Source: Stigmatella aurantiaca DW4/3-1 (lineage in GTDB: Bacteria; Myxococcota; Myxococcia; Myxococcales; Myxococcaceae). From it: 64,000 nt of DNA. Position 1 is the stretch's first letter. Each line of letters opens with the position of its first letter. Location: positions 577,501-641,500 of the forward strand of contig NC_014623.1 of the NCBI RefSeq assembly GCF_000165485.1. Direction: 5' to 3'. This document shows positions 19,042-28,147 of the stretch, piece by piece. The notes beneath the pieces were generated by a model. It made no database searches. It was not told where the DNA came from and saw only the letters and a list, made by a program, of their open reading frames with translations. Both the position numbers and the translations under genes were made by a program.

Positions 19042-20520
19042 ATGCGTAGGAAGTGGACGGTGGGGCAACAGATCGCCGGCGGATACGCGGCGGTGCTGGT
19101 TAGCATCGGCATCCTGGCGATCCTGACGATGCGAGGCAATCAGCGGTTCCTCGAGACCAGCCGGACGATGGGGCATACCTACAAGGTCCTGGCCCATCTG
19201 GAGACCGTCGTCTCGGAGCTCAACCACGTGGAGTCCTCCAAGCGGGGCTTCGTCATCACCGGCCAGGAGGGGTTCCTGTCGACCGTGCGCACGGCCGAGG
19301 CGCGCATCGCCGGCGAGCTGGAGACGCTGCGCACGCTCACCGCGGGCAGCCTGGAGCAGCAGCGCCACCTGGCCAGCGTCCAGCAGCGCGTCGCCAACCG
19401 GCTGGAGGAGATGCAGGAGGTCATCGCCGCGCGCCGCAACAAGGGCTTCGAGGCGGCCCAGGCGATCATCACCGCGGACGAGGCCCGGCGTGCCTCGGAC
19501 ACGCTGCGCTCCAGCGTGGACGAGATGCGCGCCACCGAGGAGCGGCTGCTCCAGGAGCAGGAGCGCGGGGCGGCGGAGGATGCCCGGTTCCTCACGTGGC
19601 TGGCCGAGGGCGGTGTGGCCGCCGTGCTCATCTTCATCGTGGTGACCGGGGTGGCCATCAGCCGCGGGCTGCGCAAGCAGATCGGCCAGGCGGTGGAGCA
19701 CGTGCAGAGCTCCTCCGCGGAGCTTCAGGCGGCCGCCACGCAGCAGGTGTCCGGCGCGCGCGAGCAGGCCTCGGCGACGACGGAGGTCTCCACCACCGTC
19801 AAGGAACTCTTGTCCACGTTCCGGCAGATCGCCGGCAACGCGCAGCAGGTGTCGCGCGTGGCCAGCGAGACGGCGGGCACCACGCGCCTGGGCGCCCAGA
19901 CGGTGGACCGGGCCCAGGAGGCCATCGAGACGGTGCGCCGCCAGGTGGACGTCATCGTCAACCACATGCTGGAGCTGGGCAAACGCTCCCAGGAGATCGG
20001 CGGCATCCTGGACATCATCAACGAGCTGGCCGAGCAGACGAACATCCTGGCCATCAACGCCACCATCGAGAGCGCGGGCGCGGGCGAGCATGGCCGGCGC
20101 TTCGCGGTGGTGGCCGAGGAGATCCGCAAGCTGGCCGACCGCGTGGGCGCCTCCACCAAGGACGTGCGCTCGCTCATCGACGAGGTGCGCGCCGCGGCGA
20201 ACACCACGCTCATGGCGACCGAGGATGGCTCCAAGGCGGTGCAGAACAGCGCGCGGCAGTTCTCCGACGTGGCGGGCACCTTCAAGCGCATCGCCGAGCT
20301 GACGGGCAACAACCTGGACGTGGCGCGTGAAATCGAGCTGTCCACCCAGCAGCAGACGACGGCGGTGGAGCAGGTGAGCACCGCCATCCAGCAGGTGGCG
20401 ATGACGGCCCGGCAGACGGAGGTGAGCTCCGCGCAGACGCTGCAAACCTCCACCCAGCTGACCCAGCTCTCCAAGCAGCTCGCCTCGCTGGTGGACAGCC
20501 GCACCACGGCGCCGGCATGA
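19042..20520 (+). CDS. Methyl-accepting chemotaxis protein with CHASE3-like sensor
   Basis: 492 residues. TM1 lies at about 12-32, followed by a helical periplasmic domain at 33-185 that fits CHASE3/four-helix sensors ([17 protein letters not shown] is the CHASE3-like motif), and TM2 at 188-208. A long cytoplasmic signalling helix pair follows, with the hinge [20 protein letters not shown] near 330 and glutamine/glutamate-rich methylation regions. I see no clear HAMP domain after TM2. It has no C-terminal CheR tether pentapeptide (ends RTTAPA). It starts 3 nt after cheW2. Confidence 0.92.
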   Translation: MRRKWTVGQQIAGGYAAVLVSIGILAILTMRGNQRFLETSRTMGHTYKVLAHLETVVSELNHVESSKRGFVITGQEGFLSTVRTAEARIAGELETLRTLTAGSLEQQRHLASVQQRVANRLEEMQEVIAARRNKGFEAAQAIITADEARRASDTLRSSVDEMRATEERLLQEQERGAAEDARFLTWLAEGGVAAVLIFIVVTGVAISRGLRKQIGQAVEHVQSSSAELQAAATQQVSGAREQASATTEVSTTVKELLSTFRQIAGNAQQVSRVASETAGTTRLGAQTVDRAQEAIETVRRQVDVIVNHMLELGKRSQEIGGILDIINELAEQTNILAINATIESAGAGEHGRRFAVVAEEIRKLADRVGASTKDVRSLIDEVRAAANTTLMATEDGSKAVQNSARQFSDVAGTFKRIAELTGNNLDVAREIELSTQQQTTAVEQVSTAIQQVAMTARQTEVSSAQTLQTSTQLTQLSKQLASLVDSRTTAPA

Positions 20521-22610
20521 ACGACGAAATCCTGCGCTACTTCAAGGTCGAGGCCCGCGAGCTGCTCCAGCAGCTCGGCCAGGGCTTCGTGGCCTTGGAG
20601 GAAGGCGCGGACGATGCCGAGATGGTGCCCCAGCTCTTCCGCTGGGCGCACACGCTCAAGGGCGCCGCGCGGGTGGTGAGCCACGCGCGCATCGCCGAGA
20701 TTGCCCACGCGGTGGAGGATGCGCTCCAGCCCTTCCGGGACGAGGGGGTGCCGCTGCCGCGCGACAGCGTGGGCGAGTTCATCCGCCTGGTGGCGCAGAT
20801 GGGCGACGCGCTGGCGGAGATGGACGCGCCGCCCCCCGTGGCGCCGGGGGCGGAGCCGGCAGCGTCCGTGGAGGGGAGCGCCAACGGAAGCGCGCCCGAG
20901 ACGCTGCGGGTAGAGCTGTCCGCGCTCGAGGAGCTGCTGGATGGTTTGGCCGAGGCGGTGGTCCGGCTGGGCGGCCTGCGCGAGGCGGTGGAGGCGGTGG
21001 GGCAGGCCCGGCACGCGGCGGAGGGGCTGTTGGAGCAGCTCACCGCGCCCGCGGCCTCGAGTGCTTCGGCGGCCGAGCGGACCCGGTGGCTCTCGCGCAC
21101 CCTGTCCGTGGCCGAAGGGCTGAACGGGGCGCTCACGCGCGCGGGCCGGCGGCTCGATGGCGGGCTGGGCAAGGTGGAGGGCGAGCTGTCTCGCCTGCGG
21201 GATGCCAGCCATGCGCTGCGCCTGGTGCCGGCCTCCACCCTTTTTGGCGCGCTGGAGCTGGCGGCGCACGAGGCGGCGGCCCTGCTGGGCAAGCGCGTCA
21301 CCCTCCAGGCGGAGGGCGGCGATGTGCGGCTGGATGGGCACGTGCTGGCCGCCGTGCGCCAGGCGCTCCTGCACGCGGTGCGCAACGCCGTGGACCACGG
21401 GCTGGAGATGCCCGAGGAGCGGCTCGCCCTGGGCAAGCCGGAGGCGGGGCGCGTGCTCGTGCGCGTGGAGCGGCGGGGCGCCCGGGTTCGCTTCCTGTGT
21501 GAGGACGATGGGCGCGGTGTGGACCTGGGCGGCGTGCGGGACGCGGCGGTGGCGCGGGGGCTCGTCCTGGAGCAGGACGCGGCCTCGCTCGACGAGGCGG
21601 CCCTGCTGGACTTGCTCTTCCAGGCGGGCTTTAGCACGGCCCGCTCCGTCACGGATGTGTCAGGCCGGGGCGTGGGGCTGGATGTGGTGCGCGAGATTGC
21701 CCGCAACCTGAAGGGCGAGGCCACCGCGGCCACCTGGCCGAGCCTGGGCACGAGCATCATCCTGGATGTGCCCGTCTCGCTCACCTCGTTGGAGGTGCTC
21801 GAGGCGGAGGTGGGCTCCCGTCGCGTGCTCCTGCCCCTGGACGCGCTGAGCGCCACGGTGCGCCTGCCGGCCGGCGCGCTCACCTGGATTGGCCCCCGGG
21901 CCTCCTTCTCGCACGAGGAGCAGGCGGTGCCCTTCCTGCCGCTGGCCACCGCGCTGGGCCACCCCGAGCCGCCCCTGCCCCGGCCCTGGTCGGCGGTGGT
22001 GCTCGGGCGGGGCGAGGGGCGGGTGGCGGTGGGGGTGGACCGGCTGCGCGGCATTCACCGGGTGGTGGTGCGCCCCCTGCCGGCCTCGGTGCCCGCGCTG
22101 CCCCTGGTGGCCGGCGCCAGCTTCGATGCCCAGGGCGAGCCGCTCCTGGTGATGGACATGGTGGGGCTGGCACACTGGGTGCGACAGGGACAGGTGCCTA
22201 CCGTGGAGGCGCGTGTCACACGCCGCCGCCGGGTGCTGGTCATCGACGACTCCGTCACCACGCGCATGCTCGAGCAGGGCATCCTCGAATCGGCCGGTTA
22301 TCAGGTGGACCTGGCGGCCTCGGGCGAGGAGGGGCTGGACAAGGTGTCTCGCGGCGGTCACTCGCTCGTCATTGTCGACGTGGAAATGCCCGGAATGAGT
22401 GGGCTGGATTTCACCCGCAAGCTGCGCGCCATGCCCGCGCTGGCCTCGCTGCCTGTTATCATGGTGTCCTCGCTGGGGACGGAGGAGGATAAGCGGCGAG
22501 GGCGTGAGGCGGGCGTGTCGGCATATATCGTCAAGGGCGAGTTCGATCAGCACGGTTTCCTGGACACGGTGGCGCGGCTGTCCGGGGGCCCAACGGAGCG
22601 GGGACGATGA
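20517..22610 (+). CDS. Hybrid CheA histidine kinase with receiver
   Basis: 697 residues. The Hpt domain has phospho-acceptor His45 ([10 protein letters not shown]). A variable helical region with no clear P2 docking domain follows at about 130-250, then the HATPase with N box ([17 protein letters not shown]) and G boxes ([28 protein letters not shown]). Next come a CheW-like P5 domain and a C-terminal receiver at 570-695 ([13 protein letters not shown], phospho-Asp in VIVDVEMPG, Lys in YIVKGEF). The layout equals WspE and FrzE. The ATG overlaps the MCP stop and the stop overlaps cheB. Confidence 0.93.
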   Translation: MNDEILRYFKVEARELLQQLGQGFVALEEGADDAEMVPQLFRWAHTLKGAARVVSHARIAEIAHAVEDALQPFRDEGVPLPRDSVGEFIRLVAQMGDALAEMDAPPPVAPGAEPAASVEGSANGSAPETLRVELSALEELLDGLAEAVVRLGGLREAVEAVGQARHAAEGLLEQLTAPAASSASAAERTRWLSRTLSVAEGLNGALTRAGRRLDGGLGKVEGELSRLRDASHALRLVPASTLFGALELAAHEAAALLGKRVTLQAEGGDVRLDGHVLAAVRQALLHAVRNAVDHGLEMPEERLALGKPEAGRVLVRVERRGARVRFLCEDDGRGVDLGGVRDAAVARGLVLEQDAASLDEAALLDLLFQAGFSTARSVTDVSGRGVGLDVVREIARNLKGEATAATWPSLGTSIILDVPVSLTSLEVLEAEVGSRRVLLPLDALSATVRLPAGALTWIGPRASFSHEEQAVPFLPLATALGHPEPPLPRPWSAVVLGRGEGRVAVGVDRLRGIHRVVVRPLPASVPALPLVAGASFDAQGEPLLVMDMVGLAHWVRQGQVPTVEARVTRRRRVLVIDDSVTTRMLEQGILESAGYQVDLAASGEEGLDKVSRGGHSLVIVDVEMPGMSGLDFTRKLRAMPALASLPVIMVSSLGTEEDKRRGREAGVSAYIVKGEFDQHGFLDTVARLSGGPTERGR

Positions 22611-23656
22611 CCACGCGCGCTCTGCGCATCCTCATCGCGGAGGACTCACCGACGGTCCGGCGCCGTCTGGTGGACGCCTTCTCGGCGGACGCGGGGTGCA
22701 TGGTGGCCGCGGAGACCGCTGACGGGGACCGGGCATTCGAGCTATGTCAGCGGTTGCGCCCGGATGTGGTGACGCTGGACTTGGCGCTGCCCACGATGAA
22801 CGGCGTGGAGCTGACCCGGCGCATCATGGCCCACTGTCCCACCCCCATCGTCGTCTTCTCGTCCCCCGAGAACCGGAACCGGGGCCTGCACCTGCTGGAC
22901 GCGCTGAGCGCCGGCGCCGTGGACGCGATGGAGAAGCCCATGCGCGCCACGGGCGAGGACTGGATGGTGGAGCTGCTCGCCCGGGTGAAGCTCGCCGCGC
23001 GCGTGCCCTCCATCACCCACCCGCTGGGGCGCCTGAAGCTCGAGCCCGAGCCGCTCCGGGACTTGCCCGCGCGCGCCGTCGTCATCGGGGCCTCCACCGG
23101 CGGCCCCGCCGCCATGAAGGACATCCTCCAGCGGCTGCCCCGGGACTTTCCGCTGCCCATCCTCCTGGTGATGCACCTGTCCGAGCAGTTCGAGGTGTCC
23201 ATGGTGGAGTGGCTGGGCAAGTACTCGCCCCTGCCGGTGCGCCAGGCGGTGGACGGGGAGATGCTGCCCTCGACGTGCCGCCCCGCGGTGGTGCTGGCCC
23301 GGGCCAACCGCCACCTGGAGCTGAGCGAGGGGCTGCTGCGGCTGACGAACGGGCCGGAGCGCCACTCGTGCCGGCCCTCGGTGGACGTGCTGTTCGAGTC
23401 CGCGGCGCGCGAGCTGGGGGGCCGGGCCATTGGCTGCCTGCTCACGGGCATGGGGCGCGATGGCGCCGAAGGCATGGATGCGCTCAAGCGCTCCGGGGCG
23501 GTGACGCTGGCCCAGGACGAGGCCAGCTCGGTGGTTTTCGGCATGCCGCGAGAGGCCATTCGCCTGGGCGCGGCCAGACACGTGGTCGGATTGCAGGACA
23601 TTCCCGGGTGGCTCGCCGCGCTCGCGCGCCGGCGCCCGGAGCGAGGACACGCATGA
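22607..23656 (+). CDS. CheB methylesterase
   Basis: 349 residues. The receiver (1-120) has acidic D13 (IAEDSPTV), phospho-Asp58 (VVTLDLALP) and Lys111 (MEKPM). The methylesterase domain (155-345) has the triad Ser163 (GASTGGPAA), His190 (VMHLSEQF) and Asp285 (GMGRDGAEGM). All residues are present, so it should remove methyl groups from the MCP and balance CheR. It overlaps genes on both sides by 4 nt. Confidence 0.93.
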   Translation: MTTRALRILIAEDSPTVRRRLVDAFSADAGCMVAAETADGDRAFELCQRLRPDVVTLDLALPTMNGVELTRRIMAHCPTPIVVFSSPENRNRGLHLLDALSAGAVDAMEKPMRATGEDWMVELLARVKLAARVPSITHPLGRLKLEPEPLRDLPARAVVIGASTGGPAAMKDILQRLPRDFPLPILLVMHLSEQFEVSMVEWLGKYSPLPVRQAVDGEMLPSTCRPAVVLARANRHLELSEGLLRLTNGPERHSCRPSVDVLFESAARELGGRAIGCLLTGMGRDGAEGMDALKRSGAVTLAQDEASSVVFGMPREAIRLGAARHVVGLQDIPGWLAALARRRPERGHA

Positions 23657-24750
23657 AGCCCAGGGTACTCATCGTGGACGACAGCGCGACCGTGCGGGCG
23701 GACCTGCGCGTGGTGCTCGGCGCCGCGGGCTTCTCCACCCTGCTGTGCGGGGGCATTGGCGGGGCCCGCAAGGCGCTGTCCGAGGAGCGGTTTGATCTCG
23801 TCATCCTCGATGTCCTCCTGCAGGACGGGGACGGGGTGGACCTGCTCATGGAGATGCGGGCACACGAGCGCACCTCCCAGGTGCCAGTGCTGCTCCTGTC
23901 CTCCGAGTCCGCCGTGGGCGCGCGCCTGCGCGGCCTGAGCGAGGGGGCCAGCGACTACGTGGGCAAGCCCTACGACTCCGCCTTCGTGGTGAAGCGCGCC
24001 CGGGAGCTGATCCAGTCGCGGCCCCCGCCGCCCAGCAAGGCCATCGAGCCCGAGCCGCCCCTGGTGGCCGCGGCGCGCCGCCGCCGCCTGCTGGTGGTGG
24101 ACGACAGCCCCACCTTCCTCCAGGCGGTGGTGGAGGAGCTGCGCCAGGACGGGCACGACCTCATCCCCGCGCGCTCCGCCGAGGAGGCGCTGCCGCTGCT
24201 GGAGGCGCAGCCGGTGGACTGCGTGCTCATGGACCTGATGCTGCCGGGCATGGATGGCATCTCGGCCACGCGCATCATCCGCTCCCGCCCGGCGCTCGCC
24301 TCGGTGCCGGTGCTGATGTTCACCTCGCGCTTCGAGAGCCAGAAAATGGCCGAGGCGCTCAACGCCGGCGTGGACGCGTTCTGTCCGAAGGCCAGTGACC
24401 TGGGGCTCTTGCGCGCCCAGGTGCGCAACCTGCTGCGCCGCCAGTCCCCGGAGGCGGAGAGCGCCGCCCCCGCCAAGCCGTCCGCCGCCCCGAAGCCGCC
24501 CGAGGGCAGCGCGCTCCTGGAGCGGGTGGTGGCCCGCAGCGGCCTGTCCCCCGTCATCGCCTCCTCCACCATCTCCCGGGCCTGCCGCCGGGCCAGCGTC
24601 GAGCCGCAGCAGCTGAGCGTGGTCTCCCTCACCCAGGCCCTGCCCTTCATCCGGGAAGCGCTTCGGGTGTTCCTCACCGAGCACGAGACGCGTCAGCGCA
24701 TGGCCGACATCGAGGAGCTGACGCGCGACGGGCACCTCGCCATGGTGTAG
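23653..24750 (+). CDS. Dual-receiver response regulator with unknown C-terminal module
   Basis: 365 residues. Receiver 1 (1-125) has VLIVDDSATV, phospho-Asp in LVILDVLL and YVGKPYD. Receiver 2 (145-265) has LLVVDDSPTF, phospho-Asp in CVLMDLMLPG and FCPKASD. A Pro/Ala linker leads to a C-terminal helical module of about 70 residues (ISRACRRASVEPQQL, ALPFIREALRVFLTEHE) that I do not recognise; it is neither GGDEF nor a DNA-binding domain. The double receiver recalls FrzZ. As last gene of the operon it is the probable output of the system. The ATG overlaps the cheB stop. Confidence 0.88.
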   Translation: MKPRVLIVDDSATVRADLRVVLGAAGFSTLLCGGIGGARKALSEERFDLVILDVLLQDGDGVDLLMEMRAHERTSQVPVLLLSSESAVGARLRGLSEGASDYVGKPYDSAFVVKRARELIQSRPPPPSKAIEPEPPLVAAARRRRLLVVDDSPTFLQAVVEELRQDGHDLIPARSAEEALPLLEAQPVDCVLMDLMLPGMDGISATRIIRSRPALASVPVLMFTSRFESQKMAEALNAGVDAFCPKASDLGLLRAQVRNLLRRQSPEAESAAPAKPSAAPKPPEGSALLERVVARSGLSPVIASSTISRACRRASVEPQQLSVVSLTQALPFIREALRVFLTEHETRQRMADIEELTRDGHLAMV

Positions 24751-24780
24751 CGCCGAGGCCCAAAAACAGGCGTTCCCTAC

Positions 24781-24803
24781 ATCCTCAGAAAAAGAGGATT
24801 TCT
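24781..24803 (+). terminator. Possible terminator of chemosensory operon
   Basis: ATCCTC and GAGGAT separated by AGAAAAA, followed by TTCT, 30 nt after the last stop. The stem is only 6 bp and the T-tract is poor, so this is a weak candidate. Confidence 0.35.
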
Positions 24804-25041
24804 CCGGGCAGCAGAATGTTGCTGTGGTGTAGAAATCGGCGACGTGTCGAAACGAAGAATGTGTGGCGTGTGAAACAACCTCCCAGGTCGCCAGTTTCAA
24901 CCCCCCTCCGGCTCAACCCGGAAGGTTCTGGGAAGGTTCTCATCCTGTGTTCCATGCACAGGCCTCAGAGCGTGGATTTCCCTCGGAAGGCTGGGGCGGT
25001 TTCCACCCACTATCCAGGGACTTCGCGATGTCCTACCAGGG

Positions 25042-25063
25042 GAGCGTCCGGGAGCGGACGCTC
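25042..25063. other. Perfect hairpin upstream of duplicated-repeat gene
   Basis: GAGCGTCC and GGACGCTC with the 6-nt loop GGGAGC, 88 nt before the ATG of the next gene and not followed by T residues. The rest of the 401-nt gap 24751-25151 holds no gene I can support; a 106-codon ORF there has no codon bias. The hairpin may be an mRNA leader structure or an operator. Confidence 0.45.
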
Positions 25064-25151
25064 GTGTTCACAGGGAGGCTGTTCCTGTTTTCTCTTCGGC
25101 TCATACGATGAGACTTGTAACAACCGAACACCCTGACAGGAGGGACAGGAC

Positions 25152-25667
25152 ATGCCTTACATCGCTTTGGAGTGGGACCACCGAATCGGTAAACCGATGA
25201 TCCGGTATGTGGTGGTGCAGTGCGCGGGGTTGTCCGTGAAGTGCGGAGGCCCCCAGGCCCTGGCTCCGAGAAGAGACATTGCGTATTTTGTCAACGAGGA
25301 GACGGCCGCCCAGGACGCGCAGGCGTTCGCCGACTTCAAGAACGCCCAGGCCGCGGGGCGCGATCCTTTCTTGAATCCTGAGAAAGACCTCAACCAGGAG
25401 CCTCGCCGCCACCTGGCCTTCGGGTGGGACCACCTGCTCCACAGCCCCCTTATCCAGTGGGCCGTCCTGGAGTGGGGAGGTGAAGGAGGACCTCCCATGC
25501 CGCGCACGGACGTCGCGTATTTTCTCGACCCCGCCACGGCCGAGCGGGATGCCAAGGCCTTCAGTTGGATGCGAGACGATTGGAAGGAGTCCGCGGATAC
25601 CCAGGGCCGTGTGGGATGGGAGCGGAGGGCGTATACTCCCGAGACGCCCTCCTCGGCTGCGAGCTGA
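25152..25667 (+). CDS. Small protein made of two diverged repeats
   Basis: 171 residues. Two copies of a module of about 65 residues can be aligned: ALEWDHRIGKPMIRYVVVQ ... RRDIAYFVNEETAAQDAQAF at 4-60, and AFGWDHLLHSPLIQWAVLE ... RTDVAYFLDPATAERDAKAF at 92-145. Each has W-D-H, a short beta strand, then D-(I/V)-A-Y-F and an A-x-x-D-A-(Q/K)-A-F helix. It has no signal peptide or catalytic motif. AGGAGGGACAGG precedes the ATG, a strong RBS. It lies 59 nt before the hybrid kinase and may share its transcript. I do not recognise the family. Confidence 0.8.
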   Translation: MPYIALEWDHRIGKPMIRYVVVQCAGLSVKCGGPQALAPRRDIAYFVNEETAAQDAQAFADFKNAQAAGRDPFLNPEKDLNQEPRRHLAFGWDHLLHSPLIQWAVLEWGGEGGPPMPRTDVAYFLDPATAERDAKAFSWMRDDWKESADTQGRVGWERRAYTPETPSSAAS

Positions 25668-25726
25668 CATGGCGCGGCAAAGGGCACCCGTGAGTTTGCG
25701 GCCCAGGGTTTGAAGAGAGACAGCAC

Positions 25727-28117
25727 ATGCATGCAACGCTACTGAGCGTCCCACCTACGGTCCGAGAGGAGATGGAGGGCGCATTCCAGGCGTCAGGGCT
25801 TCCCGTCGAAGGCCAGGTGACGAGCGTTGGGACTTTGGAGGAACTTCCCGCGGCGTTGTCCGCAGGGTTGGTGGTGCTGGGGGATGAAGGTGGGGTCGTG
25901 GAGGAGGCCGTGGCCAGATGCCGCGAGCTGCACTCGCGCCGCTTCATTCCCCGCACCCATTTGGTGGTGCTGACGGCCCGGTCCGAGGAGGAGCAAGAGG
26001 CGCTCATCCGCGCGGGGGCCGACGAGTGCATGCCCATGCAGGGAGGCGGGTGGCGCAGGCGGGTGGCGTCCTTTTTGCGGCGCCTGGAGGCAGGAGGGGT
26101 GGGGGACGCCACGCCGAGAGCGCCCGTGTCGCAGCGCATTCCGCCCGAGAGCGCGCTCCGGGCCTTGCTGGCCAGCACCACGTCGGATCTGGGACATGAC
26201 TTCTTTCGCACGCTGGTGACGCACCTGGCGACCTCCTTCCGCGTCACCTGCGCGCTGGTGGGCGAGCTCCAGCCGGAGCGCGACTCGCTGCGCACGCTGG
26301 CCTTCTGGCTCAACGGCCGCTTCGAGGACAACGTCACCTACCGGCTTCAGGGCACGCCCTGCCACAACGCGGTGCTCAGCTCGCTGTGCCATTACCCGGA
26401 CGACGTGGCCACGCGCTTTCCCGAGGACGCGATGCTGCTGGACCTGGGCATGCGCGGCTACCTGGGCGCGGCGCTCAAGAGCTCGCGCGGGGATGCCATC
26501 GGCGTGCTGGCCATCCTCCACGGCGAGCCCCTGGACATGGGCGCGCTGGACCGGGCGCTGCTGGAGGCGCTGGCGGCGCGCGCGGGGGCGGAGCTGGAGC
26601 GCATCCGGGCCCAGGAGGCGCTGGAGCGGGCCCGGGACTTTCTGCGCAACACGCTGGACGCGGTGCCGGATCCGCTCTTCGTGGCGGACCGGGCGCACCG
26701 CTTCGTGGCGGTGAACCGGGCCTTCTGCGGCTTCATGCGCCGCAGCGCCGAGCAGCTCCTGGGCAGCTCGTACCACGACTTCCTGCCCGCCCATGAGGCG
26801 GACCTCGGCTGGCGGCTGGATGAACAGGCCTTCACCTCTGGCCAGCCCATCGAGCGCGAGGAGACGCTCACGGGGCTCAACGGCGCCACGCGCACCCTGG
26901 TCACCAAGCGCGCCACCTTCACCGAGACGCCGGGCCAGCCGTTCCTGGTGGTCACCATCCGGGACATCACCGACCACCGGCGGCTGGAGACGCAGCTGCG
27001 GCTGGCCGACCGCATGGTGTCGGTGGGGACGATGGCGGCCGGCGTGGCGCACGAGATCAACAACCCGCTGGCCTACGTCTGCTCCAACCTCGCGTTCCTG
27101 GGGGACTTGCTGGCGCGGGGCCCGGTGCCGGCCGAGTCCCTGCCGGAGCTGCGCGAGGTGGTGGCGGAGACGGAGGAGGGCATTGGCCGGGTGCGCGCCA
27201 TCGTGCAGGACCTGAAGGCCTTCGCGCGCTCGGACGAGGAGCGCTTTGGCCCGGTGGACGTGCACCAGGTGCTGGAGGGGGCGCTGCGGCTGGTGCGCAA
27301 CGAGCTGGCCTACCGGGCCCGGCTGGTGCGCGCGCTGGAAGGGGTGCCCACGGTGCGGGGCAACGAGGGCCGGCTGGGGCAGGTGATGGTGAACCTGCTG
27401 GTGAACGCCGTGCAGGCGTTCTCCAAGAACGACATGGACGAGAACCGCATCCGCCTGGCCACCCGGTGCGACGGACCGGACTGGGTGGTGGTGGAGGTGG
27501 AGGACAACGGGCCCGGCATGGCGCAGGAGGTGCTCGAGCGCATCTTCGACCCGTTCTTCACCACCAAGCCGGTGGGGGTGGGCACGGGGCTGGGGCTGGC
27601 GATCTGCCACTCCATCGTCCACTCCATGGGCGGGCAAATCGAGGTGAGGAGCCGGCTGGGGCACGGCAGCGTGTTCCGGGTGGTGCTGCCCGTCTACCGG
27701 GGCGAGGACGCGGTGCTGCCGGTGCTGAAGGCGCGCGTGGAGCAGGAGGTGCCCCGGCGCCGGCTGCTGCTCATCGACGACGAGCCGGCGGTGGGCACCT
27801 CGGTGCGGCGGTTGCTGCAAGGGGTGCACGAGGTGCACGCGGTGCAGGACGCGCGCGAGGCGCTGAGCCTGCTGTCGAGCGGCGAGCAGTACGACGCCAT
27901 CCTCTGCGACGTGGTGATGCCGGGCATGAGCGGGGTGGACTTCCTGCGCGAGCTGGAGCAGCGCGAGCCGCTCATGGCACGGCGCACCGGGCTGATGTCC
28001 GGGGGGACGTTCTCCACGCAGGCGCGGGAGTTCGTCGCCGCGCGCTCCAGCGACTTGCTGGAGAAGCCCTTCGAGCCGGAGCGGCTGCGCACCTTCGTGG
28101 AGCGGCTGCTGGCCTGA
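25727..28117 (+). CDS. Hybrid sensor histidine kinase (GAF-PAS-HK-receiver)
   Basis: 796 residues. Residues 1-125 look like a degenerate receiver (LVVLTARSEEEQEALIRAGADECMP) without the usual acidic cluster. A GAF domain spans 150-295 and a PAS 305-420 (LDAVPDPLFVADRAHRFVAVN). HisKA has His442 (GVAHEINNPLAY); HATPase has the N box (NLLVNAVQAF), DNGPGM and GVGTGLGLAICHSIV. A C-terminal receiver has phospho-Asp728 (LCDVVMPGM). There is no membrane segment, so it is a cytoplasmic sensor. Its partner regulator is not obvious. Confidence 0.92.
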   Translation: MHATLLSVPPTVREEMEGAFQASGLPVEGQVTSVGTLEELPAALSAGLVVLGDEGGVVEEAVARCRELHSRRFIPRTHLVVLTARSEEEQEALIRAGADECMPMQGGGWRRRVASFLRRLEAGGVGDATPRAPVSQRIPPESALRALLASTTSDLGHDFFRTLVTHLATSFRVTCALVGELQPERDSLRTLAFWLNGRFEDNVTYRLQGTPCHNAVLSSLCHYPDDVATRFPEDAMLLDLGMRGYLGAALKSSRGDAIGVLAILHGEPLDMGALDRALLEALAARAGAELERIRAQEALERARDFLRNTLDAVPDPLFVADRAHRFVAVNRAFCGFMRRSAEQLLGSSYHDFLPAHEADLGWRLDEQAFTSGQPIEREETLTGLNGATRTLVTKRATFTETPGQPFLVVTIRDITDHRRLETQLRLADRMVSVGTMAAGVAHEINNPLAYVCSNLAFLGDLLARGPVPAESLPELREVVAETEEGIGRVRAIVQDLKAFARSDEERFGPVDVHQVLEGALRLVRNELAYRARLVRALEGVPTVRGNEGRLGQVMVNLLVNAVQAFSKNDMDENRIRLATRCDGPDWVVVEVEDNGPGMAQEVLERIFDPFFTTKPVGVGTGLGLAICHSIVHSMGGQIEVRSRLGHGSVFRVVLPVYRGEDAVLPVLKARVEQEVPRRRLLLIDDEPAVGTSVRRLLQGVHEVHAVQDAREALSLLSSGEQYDAILCDVVMPGMSGVDFLRELEQREPLMARRTGLMSGGTFSTQAREFVAARSSDLLEKPFEPERLRTFVERLLA

Positions 28118-28147
28118 GCCCGCCCAGGCCCGGCCAGAGGCTCAGGC
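28112..28147. terminator. Hairpin between convergent genes
   Basis: GCCTGAGCC at 28112-28120 pairs perfectly with GGCTCAGGC at 28139-28147, spanning the stop codons of both converging genes. No T-tract follows on either side. It may act as a weak bidirectional terminator or mRNA 3' end stabiliser. Confidence 0.4.

Noticed and set aside
18271-20445. Minus-strand ORF of 724 codons opposite cheW2 and the MCP
   Set aside because: Shadow of strongly supported chemosensory genes.
22747-24900. Minus-strand ORF of 717 codons opposite cheB and the dual receiver
   Set aside because: Shadow frame, low-complexity translation.
24816-25136. 106-codon ORF upstream of the duplicated-repeat gene
   Set aside because: No codon bias, no RBS, and translation rich in Cys/Arg/Ser without fold; treated as intergenic.
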